Below, in pieces: positions 57,137-64,000 of a DNA stretch of 64,000 nt (position 1 is the first letter of the stretch; each line of letters opens with the position of its first letter). The stretch covers positions 186,001-250,000 of the forward strand of contig JANJXV010000262.1 of the NCBI GenBank assembly GCA_024803745.1. Direction: 5' to 3'. This stretch comes from Megascapheus bottae (Eukaryota; Chordata; Mammalia; Rodentia; Geomyidae). The translations under genes and the position numbers were made by a program. Under the pieces are notes generated by a model that was not told the origin of the DNA, did not search any database, and was given only the letters and a program-made list of their open reading frames with translations.

Positions 57137-57773
57137 TTTGAAGATGGCATAGGTCAAGCCAGCATGGAGTTGGCACATCAGTCTTTTTCCTAGCACCACC
57201 TACCAGTGAATGTCAAATGACATTGATTGTTGTGGGATTGTGTGATTGAAGTGCCCCATTAAGGGCAGTGTTAGCACATCCAAACTTGGATACCAGGAAT
57301 GCTGAAATTTCAAAGCTAAGATTTCTGTTGGCTACAGAAATGCTGGTGTGTCTGTTATTCACTAAAAGTTCAGGTGCAAAGATTCTGAAACTTGATGCCA
57401 TGTGTTTATTCCATTTAGTAAAATTATTTTAATGCACTGTATAAGTTAAAACATTTGATAAGAGTCAGGGGTAGTGAAAACATTGTCCTTGAATTCAGGT
57501 GTCTGGCAGGGTAATGGGGGGGGGTGTTGGTGGCTGGGACTATGAAACTGGAGCTGCTATCAAACCATGGATCATGTTCCTCTTTGTCTGGGAGAAATGA
57601 CTCCAAAGATGAAATTTGAATGGTGAGGAAAAGATGATGATGTACTCAGGAAATTTCTCCTAAACAAATGCTCATGTGGAAGTGGGATGGGGGCTGGGCA
57701 TGTCTGAGGCAGAGCTTAAGGGGGCTTCTCATGGCGTTGAGAACGTTCCTTGCGACTTCAGGCATGCAGCAGG
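57137..57773. other. 637-bp segment missing from copy A
   Basis: Flanked by CAGG on both sides (57,133-57,136 and 57,770-57,773). It holds unique-looking DNA with a run of nine Gs (57,519-57,527) and short minus-strand frames, no recognised gene and no mobile-element signature. Absence from copy A with one CAGG left fits a deletion there. Confidence 0.88.
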
Positions 57774-57929
57774 GTGCTTTAGATGACCATTGTGAGATGG
57801 ATGGAATAAGACTGGAGACAAGATGAATGCTGGGATCTTGCAATGCTCTTGCATGAGTGGCTGGTGGCTCACCTGAAAGAACTAGTTATGTCTAAAAAAG
57901 AAATCAGGAATTTGTTTTGATTAGATAAT

Positions 57930-58150
57930 ACCTGTAATCCGAGGCATATTCAGGATCCTGATCTTAGTATTGTGGTTTAAAACCAACCCAGCAAAGGGAA
58001 AAATGCATGAGACTCATACTCCCAGTTTAGAGCAAGAACAAAGATTGAAGTAGAGCTGTGGCTCAAGAGCTAGAGTGCTACCTTGAGCAAAGAACAGCTA
58101 AGAAAAAGGTCCAGGTTTTGAGTTCAAGGCCAGGAATGGAAGAAGGAAGG
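57930..58150 (+). repeat. B1/ID composite SINE, copy B
   Basis: Same insertion as 22,772-22,990. Confidence 0.75.
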
Positions 58151-59371
58151 TAAAAAAAGAGAAGTATGTGAGGAAGGGAAATATATAAATGAAAGAGAGA
58201 AGGAACTAGAAATTTAAAACTAGAGAATATTTAAAAGTCATCAGTCCTTCTAAGAAAAGTGTTGGAGTATGGGTTCTATATGTGGTGAACTGGAAGCCCA
58301 GCAGTGACTTGTTAACCAAAGAGTCACCATGATGAGCAAAGGATAGAAATCTGCATGAGCCTCTTAGCGGATGGAGTCACAGAAGAGAACCTCAGCTCCC
58401 ATCCCATAGTTAGAAGTATATAGAGATGGGGAAGTTGGCATCACCTTGATGTCATTGTGTCCATGGAGACTGGAAGCCATGGCTCTGTGAAAGCACAATG
58501 TTCTGGTTACTGAGCTGAGAGGCTGAGGAGAGCCAAGTCCTGGCCATGAAGAAATCAGAGTGGCAGCAGAGCAACTCTGCTGCAGTGTGTGCCTGCTTGG
58601 CTGTTCTTATTCTGTGGTGGATCAGGCCGGAGCGGGTGATAGTAACTGTTTTGTGGTCACAAGCCCTTTACCAAGAGCTTCCTCTGGGATCCTCATAAGC
58701 TAGAGGGTGGCTGGTGGTGGGATGTGTGTGGGGTGGAAGTGACAGAGGGATGGACGCATGGCAAGGTGGGTGAAGAGATGAGAGGAATGATGAGAGCCCA
58801 GTTCATTGGTTTCCAAGGTTAATGGGTGGGAGGTAGAGAGGCATGATGGAGGAAGGATGGAGGCAGGGGAAGGTGCTGACAGATTGAGGCCACCTGTAGT
58901 GCCAGCCTGGCCATCATCTGAAGCCCATAGGCAGCTTCCTGATCCTTCACTTAGTCCTGCTCCTTGTGGAGGGAATGTCACGTGTACCCAGAGCTAGGGG
59001 TGGGGCAATGTTATTAGCACCTGGAGAACCATTGGCCTCTACCTGGGTGAGGGGTGGTTATGGCTCCCATGCTGGGTGGCCTGATAGCTATGGAACAGAT
59101 CTCTCCTTAGATACCACAGTCAGTGGCTGCTCTCCATCTAGGGTTAGGGCACCTGCTCAGCCATCAGGACACCCCATGCAGGACAGAGGCCTACAATTCA
59201 GATGGCAGCACAGGGGTGAAGATGATCTCACCTTAGCCCTAGTTACAAGGCTGTCCCTGCATGCAGGACAGGATGAGCTGGGGGAAGATGTTCTCTGTGT
59301 TTTTCCACAGCCTATCCCGGCCTCTTCTTGTGTCTGATTAGACCAAGAGAGTACCAGGTTCCCTCTCATAG
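58151..59371. other. Unannotated GC-richer spacer, copy B
   Basis: Equivalent of 22,991-24,209. Same short open frames, none recognised. Confidence 0.5.
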
Positions 59372-59508
59372 TCCTGGTTCTTTTTCTTTTACAGTCATGA
59401 GGCTTGAACTCAGGTCCTGGGTACTGTCCCTGAGCTCTTTTGCTCAAGGTTGATGCTCTACCATTTGAACCATAGTGCCATTTCCAGCTTTTCCTTTTCA
59501 TGTGGATC
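59372..59508 (-). repeat. ID-type SINE half, copy B
   Basis: Same insertion as 24,210-24,345. Confidence 0.85.
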
Positions 59509-61289
59509 TCTGATATGTCCAGTGCTGTGCCTGCAGGGAGGCACTCACCCCACAGACAGAGCCACCTCTGCCGTGACTGTGACTGCCCACAACCCTCACA
59601 CCCACTCCTTGCACACCCCTCGACTCCAGTTTTAGCTCCTCTTGGACTGGGTGTCCAGCCTAACCCTTCCTACACTCACAAAGGGTCTACAATTGTCTTC
59701 CCAGGGTCCTTTCTTCTGCCAGCCAGAGTACAGACTGTGCACATCTTGACGATCACAGAGCTCAAAGCCAAAGGCTGAGATGAAGAAGGGGGTGACCGAG
59801 TAGCTGCACAGGGCCCATGGATCATCCTGTGCATCCCCCAGCCTGTGACTTCCCCTACCCCCTTGGCAGGGAAGCTCCATGCCCACATCCTGATCCCTGG
59901 TCCCCTCCAATTCCATTCTCCCTTGGATTTTGCAGACTGTCTACCATCAGGATCTAAAATTCTATTCATCACTTTATGTCCTTATCACTGATTTGCTACT
60001 TGGGCAGGATCTCCCCGTGCCTGGAGAGTGGGCATGTCATGTACTCTCTGTGGAGAAGTTGCCCCAGGAGAAGAAATATGCACTTCATGTGAGTGTTGGA
60101 CAGGGCAGGAGGGCTCCCTAGGATCAGAAGCCACAGGAGGGGTGCAGATGGGGGAATGCTAGGGGCCCCAGGGGACAGTGGGAGGTAGGGCACAGTTGGG
60201 TCCTTCTGCAGGGTTGACACCGCTTCACAAACCCAACAGAATGAGGTTCACATTACAGATGTCAGAGACAGTGCAGATTGCCAATGGGCGCAGGGGTCAC
60301 TGTCACCCCCAGATGCTGGCTGCATGCTGGGATGCACGCAGAGATGTTTTCAAGATCAGGTAATGAGGATGTTGCAGGGTGTAACCATTCTTTTCAGATG
60401 GCTCTCTAGCTCTCTTGAGCTTCATCTCTATCTTTGGCTTTTTCTTGGCAGTTAACTGGAAATGAGAGTTTCATGGACTTTCCTTTCTGGACTGGCTTCA
60501 AACAGAAGCTATGCACAGTTTTCAAACCATACCCTACTGAAGAAGGGAAGCTTGATCTGGTGCTTAACTGGGTTGCACTTTGGCTCCGTTTGCTATGCCT
60601 CACGGGAGGGGGCTCATCATTTGTAGACTAAGATCTCATGACCTTCAAAGCCAAATGCTACCTGAAAGTTCAGGGTCCCAGCCTATGTGTTGGGCCGGGG
60701 TGAATACATTCACTGTTATGCTGGGTCATCAACCCATGTTTTAAGCTGCAAGTAGGCAGTGCCACATTTGATAAGAACATCTGCCAGAGATTGTCACCTC
60801 ATGAAAGCAGATTCTAAATTTGTATTCCATTTCCTGTGGTGTAGAAATCCCCTCCAACTTAGACAGGCTCACATCCACCTGCAGGTCACACTCCTAATGC
60901 ACCCTTGAGTGTCCTCATGGTATTGGGATCTAAGTTTGTAGGGAATGCTGCTTTAGTCCATGAATTAGCTGGACAAGTGATGACAAACGTGTTGTGGATT
61001 AATATGAGAACAATTTAAGAAGCCCTGGAGGAGCATCAACCTGACCCTCTGTGGTGCTATAAATCTGATAGGATGTTCCAGACTGAGAAACAATCACATG
61101 GCTTTGTGTTTGGCATCCAGACAAGTGAGTGCATGTCTTAGCTGTCAGCCAATACAGAGGAGGACATGAATAAGTGGGTGGAAAGCATCTGTCAGACCCC
61201 TGTCTGGGGGCAGGTGGAGAGAACATAGGAAGGTAGATACCATGGCTGTGGTGGGGCCAAAAAAAGGGTAAAAGAGGCAAAGGAACCAG
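59509..61289. other. Spacer with 582-bp segment missing from copy A
   Basis: Bases 59,870-60,451 are absent from copy A. Within this region, forward open stretches have splice-like borders: 59,938-60,089 (GATTTTGCAG to GTGAGT; YHQDLKFYSSLYVLITDLLL), 60,263-60,361 (CATTACAG to GTAATG; ANGRRGHCHPQMLAACWDAR) and from 60,452 (TTCTTGGCAG; LTGNESFMDFPFWTGFKQKL). They could be exons of an unidentified gene fragment. I cannot name it, and there is no start or complete frame. Confidence 0.3.
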
Positions 61290-61478
61290 GTACTGGTAGC
61301 TCAAGACTGTCATCCTAGCTACTCAGGAGTTTGAGATCTGAGGATCACAATTCAAAGCCAGCCCAGGACAGAAACTCCATGAGACTCTTATCTGCAATAA
61401 ACTACTGAATGCAAGAAGCTCAAGCTCAGTGACAGCATCCAGGCCTAGCGTTCAAAACTCAGGACTGGCAGAAAAAAG
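61290..61478 (+). repeat. B1/ID composite SINE, copy B
   Basis: Same insertion as 25,545-25,735. Confidence 0.85.
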
Positions 61479-62524
61479 TATCAAAGGACAAGAAGCTGGC
61501 CAAAAGTTAGAGGGACTCTATCTTGACAAACAATACAATGGTAAGTTGTACTCAGAAGACTTGCACAAAATCTGGAAATGCCTGAGACCTATCTATGTAT
61601 GTTTCCTGTTTGTCTAAATACATATGTTTATGCATTTATATATTAGTATAGAGAGACAGATCAATACATATGACTATACATATATACATAGCCAGACACT
61701 TATGGGTGGGTGGTATACTGTGTGAGAGTTTGTGTTTGTGTTTTGTGGATGGCTATCTCTGTTTAAGAAAGATAGAAAATATGTAAATATCTTTAAAAAA
61801 ACTTGATAAAATACGGAGAGACCTAAGCTCTTGAGGGAATCGGAAATGACAAGATTATTCACAGGCACGTTTATCCTTATGGATTCCTCAGCAAGTTTTA
61901 ATTTTTTTCATTATTTTCTTTCTTTTTTTGAACCAGTGCTAAGGATTTCTCTCAGGGACCAGGTGCTGCCAATTACTAATTTTCTCATGGCTGCTACAAG
62001 AGGAACTGAGCCACAGTTCCACTTTTGCCTTATTTATTCGTGCTTAACTGAAGATAAAGATTTCTATCAGTGACTTTCTTTCAGGGGCTGGATTCTAACG
62101 AGGGTCCCCAGACCTCAGGCTTCTCTATAGCTACAATTAACAATATGAGAACCCAGCACTGGGTTCAAATGCACAGGGCAAGAAATTGAGTGAATCTCTC
62201 AACTCCAATTAGCTATAATAAGCTAGAAGTGAAAGACCAATACCTTTGAGGAAAAGATGCTGAGGGTTATCACACAGGCCCTATGAGTAAGCCCTAAACC
62301 CTGTACACATGTGTGCATGCACACATTGGCAGATACAAATACATGCACACACACAATATTTCAGGCAATATTGTATTTTGAATTAATATCCAAAGATTTG
62401 ACAACAGGATAGCAAGTAATAAAATCTGTTTTTCTTGTCTACATTGAGGGAAAGGGATAAGTCACAAGATGCAGAAGCGAAGAATTCAGAGGCAAATGTT
62501 GTGAGTGAATAACTTGTAAAAAGC
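61479..62524. other. Unannotated spacer, copy B
   Basis: Equivalent of 25,736-26,786. No gene. Confidence 0.55.
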
Positions 62525-62745
62525 ACATTTCTTTTCTTTTCTTTTCTTTTGTTTTTTCTGCCATTCCTGGGGCTTGAACTCAGGGCCTGAGCACTGCTCT
62601 TGGCTTTTCCCAAGTCTAGCCCTCTGCCACTTGAGCCACATTGCCATATGGATTTTTATATCTGTGTGATATTAAGGACTCAAACCTAGATCTTCATGGA
62701 TGCTAGGCAAGCACTCTACCACTGGGCCAAAGTCTAAACCCCGAT
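62525..62745 (-). repeat. ID-type dimeric SINE, copy B
   Basis: Same insertion as 26,787-27,002, with fewer TTTTC units. Confidence 0.9.
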
Positions 62746-62979
62746 TAAGTATTTATAAATAGTCATCATCTTCATATCAAAATATCCTTTCTCCTACAAA
62801 GAATGAACACTTATCTATGTCTGTAAGACTTTTTTTATGTCACCAATGCCTCTGTGATTTTCCCACTTGCATTTTTACAGATGACAGCACAGATATTCAT
62901 CAGGAAGAAAAATAGATTAGGATACAGAAACCTAACAACGTCCTAGTAGATTGAAGTGAAAAATATGTGCAAGATGGCC

Positions 62980-63165
62980 TGGGTCTTTCATCTATTTGTA
63001 GAGTGCTTGGCTACCACACAAAAAGAGTCCGGTTTGATTCTGCAGTACCATATACATAGAAAACTCTGGAAGTGGTGCTGTGGATTGGTGGGACAGCTAT
63101 AGCCTAAAGAAAGCCTAAGAACAATGGTCAGGCTCTGAGGTCAAGTCCCAGGACTAGCAAAAAAA
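62980..63165 (+). repeat. ID-type dimeric SINE, copy B
   Basis: Same insertion as 27,238-27,425. Confidence 0.87.
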
Positions 63166-63924
63166 ATGTGCAAGAGGCAAAATGCAAGCTGAGAAGGCAC
63201 TGTGAAGCAAAATGTCTTGTGAAGGCTAAGGGGAATAGTGACAGTTAAGTTTGGATCTTACCTAAGAAAGGCTCCTTGAGCCTGAGACCAGGCTAGCACT
63301 TACTTCTAGTTAATGACTTGGGATTTGAACAAAAAGGTGTGCTGTTTACTACATCCATATGTGAGGTGGGAAGGGAGATTCAGCCTCCAGTATGTCTTTG
63401 GGGAGGTCTTCTGTGAGCAAGGAGCTTTGGTCATTGGGCCTTGAAATGTGACCCTACCTCCCTCACAATGGAACAGAATATGGAACCCTGGTAACCAAGA
63501 CACTGTATGTGACAACCAGCTCAAGTCAGCTCCCTTGGCCTGTGGCTCAGGAACCAGAAAGATGTTGCTGTGCTGTTGCCAAAGGTCAGGAGGCTCGGAT
63601 CTCAGGCATGAGAGATATGGATGTCTCACTTGAAGAAGTAGATGCTGGATCAGGGCCAAGACAAAATTCCAGTATATCAGGCATTTCTCTAGGAAGAAAG
63701 CCAGGAAACTCCAGGGCAACTCAGATGAGGTATATTGAGAGGAAACCTATTTGAACCCATCATCCTGCCCACAAACTACAACCTTCTTCTGTGCTTTCAA
63801 GTGACTATACTGAGATTAGAGTGTGTCATTTCCAATCTACTCTATTCCAATTCCTCAGTGTGAAGTGTGGTCCCATTCCTACGTTTGAAATATCCACTGT
63901 TTTGCCAATACAGTGTGATGGTAA

Positions 63925-64000
63925 GTCAGCTCAGACTCTGAATGAGCCTTGTAACCTATGGATCCTGGAGGAAGGCCTGTTGGAGATGCTGCTGACAAAG
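63925..64000 (+). pseudogene. RalGDS-family REM exon, copy B, cut by window end
   Basis: Reads ILEEGLLEMLLTK to the last base, identical to the start of the exon at 28,195. Its later part, including whether it shares the stops of copy A, lies outside the window. Confidence 0.55.

Larger units (their letters stand above)
62430..63785 (-). repeat. Right-hand arm of inverted-arm family, copy B
   Basis: Direct counterpart of 26,690-28,050 and reverse complement of 43,746-45,058. Copy B thus has both arms of an inverted repeat with a spacer of about 17.4 kb that contains the zinc-finger pseudogene. Confidence 0.9.

Overview
This is repeat-rich nuclear DNA from a mammal, almost certainly a rodent. 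It carries LINE-1 (L1) copies with ORF1/ORF2 remains, dozens of SINEs, purine microsatellites, a KRAB zinc-finger gene in exons, and no operon-like gene packing. The SINEs are ID-type tRNA-derived dimers and composites of a 7SL/B1-like left half with an ID-like right half. From memory this combination suggests Geomyoidea (kangaroo rats, pocket mice, pocket gophers); the lineage call is inference.

Layout. The window holds two units of a direct segmental duplication. Copy A runs from before base 1; the part that can be compared with copy B ends at about 28,265, where copy B leaves the window. Copy B begins near 39,890 and runs past 64,000. Corresponding points lie 34.6 to 35.7 kb apart and the copies look a few percent diverged by eye. 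Each unit reads: L1, a segment also present in inverted orientation elsewhere in the unit, an L1 5' fragment cut off inside ORF2, a KRAB-C2H2 zinc-finger pseudogene, a twin-primed L1 fragment, low-information DNA with SINEs, then the first recognisable exon of a RalGDS-family pseudogene.

Copy A (1-28,265) has an extra L1. L1-1 (1-5,672), L1-2 (6,191-11,062) and the fragment L1-3 (11,581-12,545) are spaced exactly 5,390 bp apart. Diagnostic bases show that L1-2 is a chimera with a 5' end from L1-3 and the rest from L1-1, so it arose by unequal crossing-over.

The middle (28,265-39,890) is seen in copy A only. It holds RalGDS-like exons with stops, an unidentified pair of open frames, a dense SINE cluster, a (GA)n tract and three stacked L1 3' ends.

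Copy B (39,890-64,000) has a patchwork L1, a 1.3-kb inverted segment, an L1 5' fragment, the second zinc-finger pseudogene with its own lesions, and two segments of 637 and 582 bp that copy A lost between short direct repeats.

I find no intact protein-coding gene. All L1 frames are broken, both zinc-finger copies are disabled and the RalGDS-like exons carry stops. I see no new biological system; the interest is in the rearrangement history, much of which can be read to the base.
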